From G963665925 sp963676345 (GTDB lineage: Bacteria; Bacillota; Clostridia; Peptostreptococcales; Acidaminobacteraceae): a stretch of 64,000 bases of DNA. The position numbers were made by a program, and so were the translations under genes. The notes below the pieces were generated by a model that did no database searches, had not been told where the DNA came from, and was given only the letters and a program-made list of their open reading frames with translations. Below are positions 18,579-27,100 of the stretch, in pieces (the stretch's first letter is position 1; each line of letters begins with the position of its first letter). The DNA lies in the NCBI GenBank assembly GCA_963676345.2, contig CAXXTS010000006.1, positions 558,001 through 622,000 on the forward strand, given 5' to 3'.

Positions 18579-20684
18579 ATGAACGAAGGTCGCATTAAAA
18601 GAGGAATTGGATTTAGACTGATTACGGTATTTGCATTAATCATCATTGTACCACTCATCGTGATGGGGTACGGCATGTTTGGAAAATCAAAAGAAATTTT
18701 GAAAACAAACAGTGAAGAGACGTCAATGCAGCTTATGCAGCAATCGGAGTCTTCTATTTTCAACTACTTGAAAAAGTATGAAGTCATGGTCAAGGCAATG
18801 GGTCAAAACAGCGGATTTAAGCTGGCAAATACAATAGACAGACCTGAAGTAGACAGAATCATAGACTTTGATACAAAATTTAAAGAAGTTTACGGTGCTG
18901 ATCCAAATCGTACAAAAATGTGGGAGTTACTCAATAACTTCCAAGCACTTAATCCAGACCTACAATGGGTCTATTATGGTACGAAGATTGGTGACATGTT
19001 CGAACGTCCTGACGGGGTTGTTGGTGAAGGTTATGACCCGAGAAAACGACCTTGGTATAAGGCTGCAGCAGATGCGGGGGATATGATTTGGACGGAGCCC
19101 TATGCTGATTTTTCAACGGGGGGACTTGTTATTACTGTAGCAAATCCGGTTTACAACGGCAGCTCACTTGAAGGGGTTGTTGGAATGGATGTTAAGCTAA
19201 CAGAGATGGCCAATGAATTGAACGCTCTTAAAATAGGGGAGTCAGGCTATGTATTCCTAATTGATCAAAAAATGAACTTTATGACATACAAGGATTCAAA
19301 GCTCATTGGTATTTCTCTTAAGCCGGATGTTGAAGCGCTAGATGATGCAGTTAAAACTGTTTACAACGAAGGCACTCGGGATTTTGAAAAAATATATGAT
19401 GCCATTGAATCTGGTGAAGAAATTGTACGCCTTGACAATGGGAATTATGCAGTACTGCGCGGTATTGATGCATTCGGATGGACCATGGTTGGTGTCATTA
19501 ATGAAAACGAGTTCAAAGATGATGCAATTGACATACTGAACTGGCTGATGATTATTGGCGCAGTAACACTGCTGATTGCACTTTCTGCTGCAGTTCTGTT
19601 CTCAAGGGGCATTACAGGACAAATCAAAAAAGTACTATCTGTAATGGAAACCGTGAAAACGGGTAACCTAGTGGTTGATATAGATGTCAAATCAAAAGAT
19701 GAAATTGGCCTGCTCAGCAGATATTTCGGCGACACGCTTGATCAACTCAGCATGCTAATAAGAAACATTAAAACAGTGTCAGAAGATGTAACACTTTCAG
19801 CGCAAAATCTTGCTGCAACAGCAGAAGAGGCAAGTGCATCGGCAGATGAAGTTGCACGTACGGTTGATGAAATTGCACGCGGAGCAACAGAACAGGCGAC
19901 AGATGCTGAACAAGGCGTAATCATTGCACAGGCGCTGTCGGATAAGTTTATAGATTTAAATGAACGCACGGAATCTATGATTGGTGTTACAGAAGAGGTT
20001 GTCAACTCCAACGTTCAGGGTATGGAAATGATGTCTGTCCTTAAAGAGAAGACCCAGCGTGCAGATGATGCAAACAGCAGAATAGAAGCAGCCGTTGGTG
20101 AACTGGATAACAACACACAAACAATTGATGCAATACTGAACACAATCAGTGACATAGCGGTACAAACCAATCTGTTAGCACTGAATGCATCTATAGAAGC
20201 TGCGCGTGCTGGAGAACATGGTCGCGGGTTCGCGGTCGTTGCAGAAGAAATTAGGAAGCTGGCGGAGGAGTCAAGCCGCGCTGCAGATGAAATCAGGGAG
20301 ATTGTAACGAGCATTATCACTGACAGCTCAAAGACCGTTGAAGAGATGAAGGTCGTTAAGGCAATCAGTTCAGAGCAAACAGATGCAGTTTCCAATGTGG
20401 ACACTTCATTTGAGGACATTTCAGTATCAGTTACAAAAATTGTTGAGCATATTTACAGCATAAAGTCTTCTGTTGAAGGCCTCATTGAAGACAAAGATAA
20501 AATTGTGGGTGCTATTGGAAACATCTCAGCGGTATCAGAAGAAACCGCAGCAGCTTCGCAGCAGGTCAATGCTTCTATGGATCAGCAGACAAGTGCTGTA
20601 GAAGAAGTTGCAAGAGCCGCTGAGAAGCTTAATGAAATTTCAATTAACTTGAGTTCTGAAATGAGTCGTTTCAAGGTGGATTAA
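18579..20684 (+). CDS. Methyl-accepting chemotaxis protein with dCache sensor
   Basis: The receptor has 701 residues counted from the ATG at 18579 (9 nt after AAGGGGG). There is a membrane segment at about 13-33, then a dCache_1 sensor with the typical phrases VYYGTKIGDMFERPDG, RKRPWYKAAADAG and GGLVITVANPVY. A second membrane segment follows near 322-342, then HAMP and a signalling hairpin with VQTNLLALNASIEAARAGEH at about 526. dCache receptors of this type often sense amino acids or carboxylates. The ligand here is unknown. Confidence 0.92.
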   Translation: MNEGRIKRGIGFRLITVFALIIIVPLIVMGYGMFGKSKEILKTNSEETSMQLMQQSESSIFNYLKKYEVMVKAMGQNSGFKLANTIDRPEVDRIIDFDTKFKEVYGADPNRTKMWELLNNFQALNPDLQWVYYGTKIGDMFERPDGVVGEGYDPRKRPWYKAAADAGDMIWTEPYADFSTGGLVITVANPVYNGSSLEGVVGMDVKLTEMANELNALKIGESGYVFLIDQKMNFMTYKDSKLIGISLKPDVEALDDAVKTVYNEGTRDFEKIYDAIESGEEIVRLDNGNYAVLRGIDAFGWTMVGVINENEFKDDAIDILNWLMIIGAVTLLIALSAAVLFSRGITGQIKKVLSVMETVKTGNLVVDIDVKSKDEIGLLSRYFGDTLDQLSMLIRNIKTVSEDVTLSAQNLAATAEEASASADEVARTVDEIARGATEQATDAEQGVIIAQALSDKFIDLNERTESMIGVTEEVVNSNVQGMEMMSVLKEKTQRADDANSRIEAAVGELDNNTQTIDAILNTISDIAVQTNLLALNASIEAARAGEHGRGFAVVAEEIRKLAEESSRAADEIREIVTSIITDSSKTVEEMKVVKAISSEQTDAVSNVDTSFEDISVSVTKIVEHIYSIKSSVEGLIEDKDKIVGAIGNISAVSEETAAASQQVNASMDQQTSAVEEVARAAEKLNEISINLSSEMSRFKVD

Positions 20685-20692
20685 AAAGCGTA

Positions 20693-20722
20693 TTTACAAA
20701 TGTGAACGGACTCTGCTATAAT
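20693..20722 (+). promoter_or_regulatory. Promoter of the NapH-like gene
   Basis: TTTACA and TATAAT are separated by 18 bp, with an extended TG at the -10 side. The promoter lies right after the receptor stop codon. Its predicted start site falls at the base of the hairpin at 20727-20753. Confidence 0.7.
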
Positions 20723-20726
20723 AATG

Positions 20727-20753
20727 AAGACCCCCTATGGTAGGGGGTCTTTT
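20727..20753 (+). terminator. Perfect hairpin with T-run next to a promoter
   Basis: AAGACCCCCTA and TAGGGGGTCTT form a perfect 11-bp stem around TGG, followed by TTTT. It can terminate read-through from the receptor. It also lies at the very 5' end of the NapH-like transcript, where it may stabilise or regulate the mRNA. Confidence 0.8.
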
Positions 20754-20768
20754 GAATTGAGGTGGAAT

Positions 20769-21278
20769 ATGAAACGTCTTATTAGCATGCGTTCAGCAGT
20801 ACAGGCTTTTTTCGCAGCCCTTGTCTATTTTGTGGTGGTGTATTACCCGAGTGGATTGTGGTATGTATTTCTAGGCGCAATTGTTCTTGGTGCAGTCTTT
20901 GGAAAGATATTCTGTAAATGGATGTGCCCAGTGGGACTTATTAAGAGTCTTCTTTCAAGGAATATGAGTGAAGACCAGGCAAAACTTCATATGTATAATT
21001 ACTATAAAGTAGGCTGCCCCATTTCATGGGTGCAGGGGTTGCTGAACAAGGTTTCTTTGTTTAAGATCCGAAAAGATGAGACCTGTACCGAGTGTGGTCT
21101 TTGTGACAAGGTATGTTATATAAGCACTTTTGATAAAGAAAAAAGTATATATCATTCAAATAAGGAAAGGGCACAGGAGGCTTTTAACTGTTCGAAGTGC
21201 CTTGCCTGTGTGGAAGCTTGTCCTAAAAATAGTTTGAAGTTCACTTTCAGTCTCAAGGGCTCTAATAAAGTATCTTGA
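20769..21278 (+). CDS. NapH/CcoG-like 4Fe-4S membrane protein
   Basis: The 169-residue protein has two N-terminal membrane segments (about 8-45), a CKWMCP motif like that of NapH/RnfB-associated proteins, and two ferredoxin-type cysteine clusters (CTECGLCDKVC and CSKCLACVEACP). It likely passes electrons between a membrane pool and a soluble partner. At this length it is a short, single-domain version. I chose ATG 20769 after GAGGTGG; an earlier in-frame ATG at 20724 would run through the hairpin. Confidence 0.8.
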   Translation: MKRLISMRSAVQAFFAALVYFVVVYYPSGLWYVFLGAIVLGAVFGKIFCKWMCPVGLIKSLLSRNMSEDQAKLHMYNYYKVGCPISWVQGLLNKVSLFKIRKDETCTECGLCDKVCYISTFDKEKSIYHSNKERAQEAFNCSKCLACVEACPKNSLKFTFSLKGSNKVS

Positions 21279-21373
21279 TGCCTTGTGACTTTTCAAGAAG
21301 TAGCTGATTTAAAAGCGATATTATACAATTGGGTTGCCAAATATGATTATTACAGGAGGCGACTCGTTTGGAG

Positions 21374-21409
21374 AAATGTGGACTGTAAATGGGGTTACAG
21401 TCCGCATTT
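21374..21409 (+). other. 15-bp hairpin upstream of hemerythrin
   Basis: AAATGTGGACTGTAA and TTACAGTCCGCATTT pair over 15 bp with one wobble around ATGGGG. AGGAGG lies 9 nt before a TTG that opens a six-codon frame ending inside the stem. There is no T-run. It could be the end of the NapH transcript or the rump of a deleted gene. Confidence 0.5.
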
Positions 21410-21470
21410 ATGAAGAATTAAACCCGATGTCCCCTTTAAGTTTACTAGTATAAGAATTCAAAGTTATGTA

Positions 21471-21499
21471 TTGATTTTGCATTTTTTTTGAAATAATAT
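21471..21499 (+). promoter_or_regulatory. Promoter of the bacteriohemerythrin gene
   Basis: TTGATT and TAATAT are spaced by exactly 17 bp and lie 60 bp upstream of the start codon. Confidence 0.65.
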
Positions 21500-21558
21500 A
21501 GTCAATGAAGTGTAAAGTGTGAGAAAGAGAAAGATGAACCACAAGTGGGAGGTTTAGC

Positions 21559-21981
21559 ATGTTCGAGTGGAAGGATGACTATTCTGTTGGTGTGAATGAG
21601 ATTGATATTCAGCATAAGCATCTCATTTCAATTGGCGCTGAGCTGATGGATCTGGTTAAGCATCATTCTTCAGATGATTTGTATGATGATGTTGTAGATG
21701 CCATTGAGCGTCTTAAAGATTACACTGTTTACCATTTTGATGCAGAAGAAAAGTTGATGGCAGAATCGGGTTATGATGATATTGAAGTGCATAAAGAATT
21801 ACATAGACGCTTCATTGAAAAGCTTGATGATATCGATTTGACAGCTATTGATGAAAACCAAACTGAGTTTATCATGGATATTTTGAAGTTCATCTCAACT
21901 TGGGTTGTAAAACACATTATTGGTGATGACTTCAAGTACAGTGATACCATTCAGACCTATATGCTTGAAATGGCACAATAA
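21559..21981 (+). CDS. Bacteriohemerythrin
   Basis: The 140-residue protein has the four-helix hemerythrin pattern of di-iron ligands: His19 in IDIQHKH, His59 and Glu63 in HFDAEE, His pair in HKELHRRF, and a late HIIGDDFKYSD. It binds O2 reversibly and in anaerobes is thought to buffer or deliver oxygen, or to sense it. The ATG follows GGGAGG. It is a single-gene unit with its own promoter and terminator, lying near chemotaxis and redox genes. Confidence 0.93.
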   Translation: MFEWKDDYSVGVNEIDIQHKHLISIGAELMDLVKHHSSDDLYDDVVDAIERLKDYTVYHFDAEEKLMAESGYDDIEVHKELHRRFIEKLDDIDLTAIDENQTEFIMDILKFISTWVVKHIIGDDFKYSDTIQTYMLEMAQ

Positions 21982-21996
21982 GAAAAACTATAAAGC

Positions 21997-22049
21997 GCTG
22001 TAATGTGGGTAGAATATAAATAGTCCACATTGCAGCCTTTTGCTTTTTT
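21997..22049 (+). terminator. Intrinsic terminator after bacteriohemerythrin
   Basis: GCTGTAATGTGG pairs with CCACATTGCAGC over 12 bp (one wobble), followed by T-rich sequence. Confidence 0.8.
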
Positions 22050-22076
22050 GAAGAGCTGGTGTTTAAAGGGATACAA

Positions 22077-22205
22077 ATGCCAATAAAAGGTCAAGAAAAT
22101 GAACTTTTTTTGCTGGAGGAAAAAAACGGAAACTTAGGCAGCGTGTCTTATATATGCACTGGAAATACAAGTTTTCAGCACATGTATAAATATGGAATAC
22201 GCTAA
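22077..22205 (+). CDS. Possible 42-residue small protein
   Basis: An ATG frame preceded by AAAGGGA runs 42 codons and ends before a GC-rich imperfect hairpin (ACCCCCT/AGGAGGGT, about 22213-22231). The peptide starts MPIKGQENELFLLEEKNG and has no recognised domain. It may be a small gene, a remnant, or chance. Nothing else fills the gap between hemerythrin and the selenoprotein. Confidence 0.25.
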   Translation: MPIKGQENELFLLEEKNGNLGSVSYICTGNTSFQHMYKYGIR

Positions 22206-22253
22206 AAAAACAAACCCCCTACCAGGAGGGTGTAAGAGTTCACAAAAAGTTCA

Positions 22254-22282
22254 TTGTCATAAGGACAAGATAATAGTATACT
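22254..22282 (+). promoter_or_regulatory. Promoter of the HesB-like selenoprotein gene
   Basis: TTGTCA and TATACT are spaced by 17 bp. A short stem (ATACC/GGTAT, about 22328-22342) lies in the leader, before the AGAAGGAGGG SD. Confidence 0.7.
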
Positions 22283-22376
22283 AATAAAGTACTTCAATTT
22301 GAGGTGCGAATGCTATTGATTTATTTTATACCCTAGTGGTATGGTAAGAATAAACCTTTAAGAAGGAGGGACTCTG

Positions 22377-22691
22377 ATGAAAGTTGTAACTACTCAAGAT
22401 ACAATAAGCGAAATTAAGAAAATCATGGAGTCTCAGCCAGAGCAACCAGGTAGCGTAAGAATATTCCTGGCAGGCATGGGCTGAGCCGGTCCAACTCTTG
22501 GACTTTCTCTGGATGAGAAAAAAGACTCTGATGTACTTGATGATACAAATGATATCGATTTCGTTATGGACAAAGAACTTTATGACACTATGGGTGAAAT
22601 TAAAGTTGAGTTCATGGGCAACGGTTATATGGTAGTACCTGTTAACCAATCCCAATCTGATTGCAGTTCTTGTGGCGGAAGCTGTAGTTAA
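22377..22691 (+). CDS. HesB/IscA-like selenoprotein (in-frame TGA read as selenocysteine)
   Basis: An ATG after AGAAGGAGGG opens a 105-codon frame, 104 residues, interrupted only by TGA at 22482-22484 (codon 36). Reading it as Sec gives VRIFLAGMGUAGPTLGLSLDE. This matches the known HesB-like selenoprotein family, where U stands in the conserved G(U/C)xGPxxGLxLDE site. The frame continues with NDIDFVMDKELYD and ends with a Cys-rich tail (CSSCGGSC) at TAA. The family is related to iron-sulfur carrier proteins; its precise job is unknown. A hairpin follows the TGA. Ordinary gene calling would split or miss it. It implies a selA/selB/selC/selD system elsewhere in the genome. Confidence 0.9.
22482..22512 (+). 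promoter_or_regulatory. Candidate bacterial SECIS element
   Basis: Directly after the TGA, GTCCAA and TTGGAC form a perfect 6-bp stem around CTC, with GGC-UGA-GCC pairing possible around the codon itself. Position fits a bacterial SECIS, although the apical loop is nearer the TGA than in E. coli fdhF and lacks an obvious loop G. Confidence 0.5.
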
Positions 22692-22695
22692 TAAC

Positions 22696-22782
22696 CGCGA
22701 AAAACAAAGAAATGCACGTATAAATACAAAGAGCGCTGGAAGTGAATTTAATTCATTTCCAGCGCTCTTTGTATTTATACGT
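22696..22782 (+). repeat. Repeat family copy A: left block and variable hairpin
   Basis: The left block ends in AAAGAAATGCAC (22706-22717). It is followed by a 33-bp stem (22716-22782) with one wobble and one unpaired central base, containing AAAGAGCGCTGGAA. The right block then starts GTATATGGCGCGA. The same left and right blocks flank unrelated stems at copies B and C. This stem may also end the selenoprotein transcript, because no other terminator is present there. Confidence 0.8.
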
Positions 22783-23123
22783 ATATGGCGCGATTCGCGT
22801 CATGGACAATCGAAGATTGTACATGCATTTCTATAGTTAAAAGAAAGTCCTGCGTTTCGCGTCATGGACAATCGAAGATTGTACATGCATTTCTATAGTT
22901 AAAAGAAAGTCCTGCGTTTCGCGTCATGGACAATCGAAGATTGTACATGCATTTCTATAGTTAAAAGAAAGTCCCGCGATTCGCGTCATGGACAATCGAA
23001 GATTGTACATGCATTTCTATGGCTAAAAGAAAGTCCCGCGATTCGCGTCATGGACAATCGAAGATTGTACATGCATTTCTATGGCTAAAAGAAAGTCCCG
23101 CGATTCGCGTCACGGACAATCGC
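22783..23123 (+). repeat. Repeat family copy A: 62-bp tandem array
   Basis: After the first GTATATGGCGCGA, a 62-bp unit repeats with anchors (CATGG or CACGG) at 22801, 22863, 22925, 22987, 23049 and 23111. That gives five full units and a truncated sixth, which abuts the stop codon of the LysR gene. Each unit contains a hairpin ACAATC-GAA-GATTGT inside CATG/CATG and a 3' part with TGCATTTCT, the reverse complement of the left block. Units are nearly identical; the first two or three have TTTCGCG and TATAGTT, the later ones ATTCGCG and TATGGCT. There are no spacers, so it is not CRISPR. Confidence 0.95.
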
Positions 23124-24023
23124 TTATAAGTGATCCTCTCCAGTAAGCGTCCTTGAAAATGCCTGGGCCGCAAGATTCATAGGGACCCTTGGATTAGACA
23201 CAAGGCCAATCGTAATTGACGGTATGGGCTCTATGATATTCAGCACAAAAACTTCCCCGCTTTCAATTGCTTGACGTGCTGCAGCTTCGGCAACAAAGCC
23301 AATGCCCATGCCTATACGGGTCATTTCAACAATCAAATCCATTGATCCAAACTCGAATTCTGGAGTGAGCTCAAGCTGGTTGTCTTTTAAGTATCTGTTG
23401 AAGATTCTGCGTGTTGTAGACTTTTCTTCAAGGGAAATAAGGGAATGGTTTTTAAGTGTGTTGGCTGAGCGTGATCCACTGAGCGTGTCTTTAAGACTGG
23501 AAGGTGCAATGAAAACATTTCTAAAAGCACCAAGGGGCACCACTTGAAGGTTATTGTAGTTCTTTTCTGGGTCCAAGTTAATAACACCCAGATCAATTTC
23601 CCCATTTTCAACCAGCCTCAGCGATACAGGAGAGGGCCTGTTATTAATCTGGATTCGAATGTGGGGGTGACGTTCATGAAAAGCACGCAGGGGACTGAGC
23701 AAGAAGTACTTGTTGATGGTATCGCTGGCACCAATGCGGACCAGACCACTCGATAGGGAACGAATGCTGTCCAGATACTGCTCGCCAGATTTTAACAAAT
23801 TGTAGGCTTTTTCAACATGGGCGTAAAGTGCTGAACCTTCAGTGGTCAATTTGACCCCTTTGCCAGATCGGGTAAAGAGTTGAACATTAAGCTGTGACTC
23901 CAGCAGTTTGATATTTTGGCTGACGGCTGACTGGCTGATATAAAGGCTTTCAGCAGCTTTCGTATAATTGAGCATTTTAGCGGCATGGTAAAAAACCTTA
24001 TAGAGTTCGAAGTTGACTTCCAT
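23124..24023 (-). CDS. LysR-family transcriptional regulator
   Basis: The 299-residue protein has an N-terminal HTH (NYTKAAESLYISQSAVSQNI) and a substrate-binding-like domain (GLVRIGASDTINKYFL onward). The ATG at 24023 follows AAGGAGTG. It is divergent from purL with a 132-bp gap. No established family link to purine synthesis is known, so its target is unclear. Its stop codon abuts the tandem array. It is similar in build to CysB/CbbR-type regulators, but the effector is unknown. Confidence 0.9.
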   Translation of the reverse strand: MEVNFELYKVFYHAAKMLNYTKAAESLYISQSAVSQNIKLLESQLNVQLFTRSGKGVKLTTEGSALYAHVEKAYNLLKSGEQYLDSIRSLSSGLVRIGASDTINKYFLLSPLRAFHERHPHIRIQINNRPSPVSLRLVENGEIDLGVINLDPEKNYNNLQVVPLGAFRNVFIAPSSLKDTLSGSRSANTLKNHSLISLEEKSTTRRIFNRYLKDNQLELTPEFEFGSMDLIVEMTRIGMGIGFVAEAAARQAIESGEVFVLNIIEPIPSITIGLVSNPRVPMNLAAQAFSRTLTGEDHL

Positions 24024-24155
24024 TCATTAGCACTCCTTATTATAAAGATTAGTATTATTAATTATAATTATAACATGACTCATGATAAACTGTCATTGAA
24101 TAGGAAACGTATCGAGCGTTTAAGTGCTAAGATTCGATTATGCGTGGAGGTTATT

Positions 24156-27100
24156 ATGAGCGATGTAATTAGAGTTTGTGTCGAGAAGAAACCTGGATTT
24201 GATGTAGAAGCGAATGGAACAATGAAGGACTTAAAAGAAAGTCTTCATATTGGAAGCATTGAAGGTCTGCGCATTATCCATATATATGATATAGAGGGCA
24301 TGAGTGAGCATGAAATGGGCCCTGTTAAAAACGAAGTACTGTCAGAGCCAAACGTAGACAATGTTTACGATGAAATGCCTGAAATTAAAGCAGAAGAAAA
24401 GGCCTTTCGCGTCCGCCTTTTAACAGGTCAGTTTGATCAGCGAGCTGATTCTGCTGAGCAGTGTATTGAACTGCTTACTATGAAAGAACGACCTCTGGTA
24501 CAAGCCTCTACACTATACATTATTAAAGGGGATGTATCTGAGACGGAATTTGAAAGCATTAAAAAGTACCTCATCAACCCAGTAGAATCTTGCGAAGTTT
24601 CACTTGGAGTACCTAAGAAGCTTGCTGAACAAGCGCCACTTCCTCAAGCAGTAAAAGTACTTGAGGCTTTTAATGATTTGAGCTTGGATGCACTTGCTGA
24701 GTTAAGACAAGAACAAGGCTTTGCAATGACACTGCTTGATCTTGAACACTGCCAGAAGTACTTTAAAAATGAACTTAAACGTGTACCAACGATAACAGAA
24801 CTAAAGGTGATTGATACATATTGGTCAGATCACTGCCGTCATACAACCTTCATGACAGAACTGCATGATGTAAAAATTGAAGATAATGTGCTGACAAAAC
24901 CAGCGCAAAATATATTTGAAAAATACAAGGAAATGCGTGCGTCACTTGGCAGACTTGAAAAGCCAATGTGCCTGATGGATCTTGCTACGATTGAAATGAA
25001 GCAACAGCTCGCAGATGGCAGACTTTCAGATATGGAAGTGACAGAAGAAATTAATGCCTGCAGCATTGAAGCAAACGTAGATGTTGATGGAGAACCTGTT
25101 CCATACCTCATTATGTTCAAGAACGAAACGCATAATCATCCTACAGAAATAGAGCCATACGGGGGTGCGTCAACTTGTTTGGGGGGAGCAATCCGCGATC
25201 CGCTATCAGGACGTTCATATGTATACCATTCAATGCGTCTTACGGGTGCTGCTGATCCAAGAGTGCCAATTGAACAGACCCTGGCTGGAAAACTGCCTCA
25301 AAAGAAAATCACCCATGAAGCAGCACTGGGCTTTAGTGGCTACGGCAACCAGATCGGTCTTGCCACTGGCCATGTCGCTGAAGTTTATGATCCGAACTTT
25401 GTTGCAAAACGTATGGAGGTTGGTGCCGTAGTTGGTGCAGCTCCAAAATCAAACGTTGTACGTCTTTCGCCAGAGTGTGGAGATATTGTCGTTATGGTGG
25501 GTGGTCGTACAGGCCGTGATGGTATCGGCGGTGCAACAGGTTCAAGTAAAGTACAGACTGAAGAGAGTATTCATACAGCAGGCGCTGAGGTGCAAAAGGG
25601 AAATCCGCCCGAAGAACGTAAAATCCAGCGACTGTTTAGAAATCCTGAGGCGAGCCGTTTAATCAAAAAGAGCAATGACTTTGGAGCAGGTGGTGTTTCA
25701 GTAGCCATCGGTGAGTTGGCAGATTCCCTAGATGTGAATCTGGATGCAGTTCCTGTAAAATACAGTGGGCTAGATGGCACAGAGCTTGCTATTTCAGAGT
25801 CACAGGAAAGAATGGCAGTGGTTCTTTCACCAGAGGATGTAGATGCCTTCATCAGCCTAGCAGAAAAAGAAAACCTTGAAGCAGTGGTTGCTGCAAAGGT
25901 TACAGATACAGGCCGTCTGCGCATGTTCTGGAAAGGTGACGCAATCTTTGATATTGAGCGTGCCTTCCTAGATACGAATGGCGTTCGCGGTGAAATGACA
26001 ATAGCGGTTGAAAAGCCAGATGAATCTGCATCTTACTTTACAGAAAACGCAGTATTTGAAGGCGACACATTTGCCTCAAAATTGAAAACAGCGCTTTCGG
26101 ATTTAAATGTTGCAAGCCAAAAAGGTCTGGTTGAGCACTTTGATTCAACCATTGGAAAAGGAACCGTTCTCATGCCATTTGGTGGAAAGTATCAGCAAAC
26201 ACCATCACAGGGTATGGCTGCCAAAGTGCCTGTCTTCGGTAAAGAAACCACTACGGGTACAGTTATGACTTATGGTTATGACCCTAAAATAGGCAAGTGG
26301 AGTCCATTCCACGGCGGTTACTACAGTGTCCTTCAATCGGTTGCAAAAGCAGTAGCCCTTGGTGCGGGATACGATGGACTGCGTTTATCCATGCAAGAAT
26401 ACTTTGAGCGCCTTGGCGAAGACCCTAAGAAATGGGGCAAGCCTTTCAGTGCCCTACTTGGTGCCCTTCAGGCTCAAGAAGACTTCGGTATTCCAGCAAT
26501 CGGCGGAAAAGATTCCATGTCAGGTACTTTTAATGAAATCAACGTACCCCCGACTGCAATTGCATTTGCACTAAAAGTTGTAGACATTAGAAAGGTTGTT
26601 TCTCAAGAACTGAAATCAGCAGACTCAAAGCTGGTTGCTTTCATGCCAACGAGAAACGAATCTGAAATTTATGATATAGAAGAACTAAAAGCAGGATACG
26701 ATACAATTCTAAAGGCTATGGAGAATGAGACTGTTAGGTCAGCTATGGCAGTAGAATACGGCGGTATTGCATCTGCACTCGTTAAAATGGCCTTTGGTAA
26801 CAGAGTGGGTGTGAGTATTTCTGATCAGATTGACGAAGCAGTGCTGTTCAGACCAGAGCTTGGTGGTATTGTCCTTGAAGTTACGAAGGATGCTGAATTT
26901 GCAGGATCAAGCTTTATTGAGATTGGCGAGACACACTTCGAAAAAAATGTTATGTATAAAGGCCAAGCATTAAGTCTAGAGGCACTTTATAAAGTGTGGT
27001 CTACACCGCTTGAAAAGATATTCCCTGAGCATATGGACGAATCAGGCGACGCGGTTAAGGCATCATATGACAAAGGCTGCTTCAGCGTTGCGAAAAACAG

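Noticed and set aside
22326..22655. 109-codon minus-strand frame over the selenoprotein
   Set aside because: It is antisense to the HesB-like frame, which has a promoter, SD and family motif.
22801..23123. CRISPR array
   Set aside because: The 62-bp units are contiguous with no unique spacers, and no cas gene is present.
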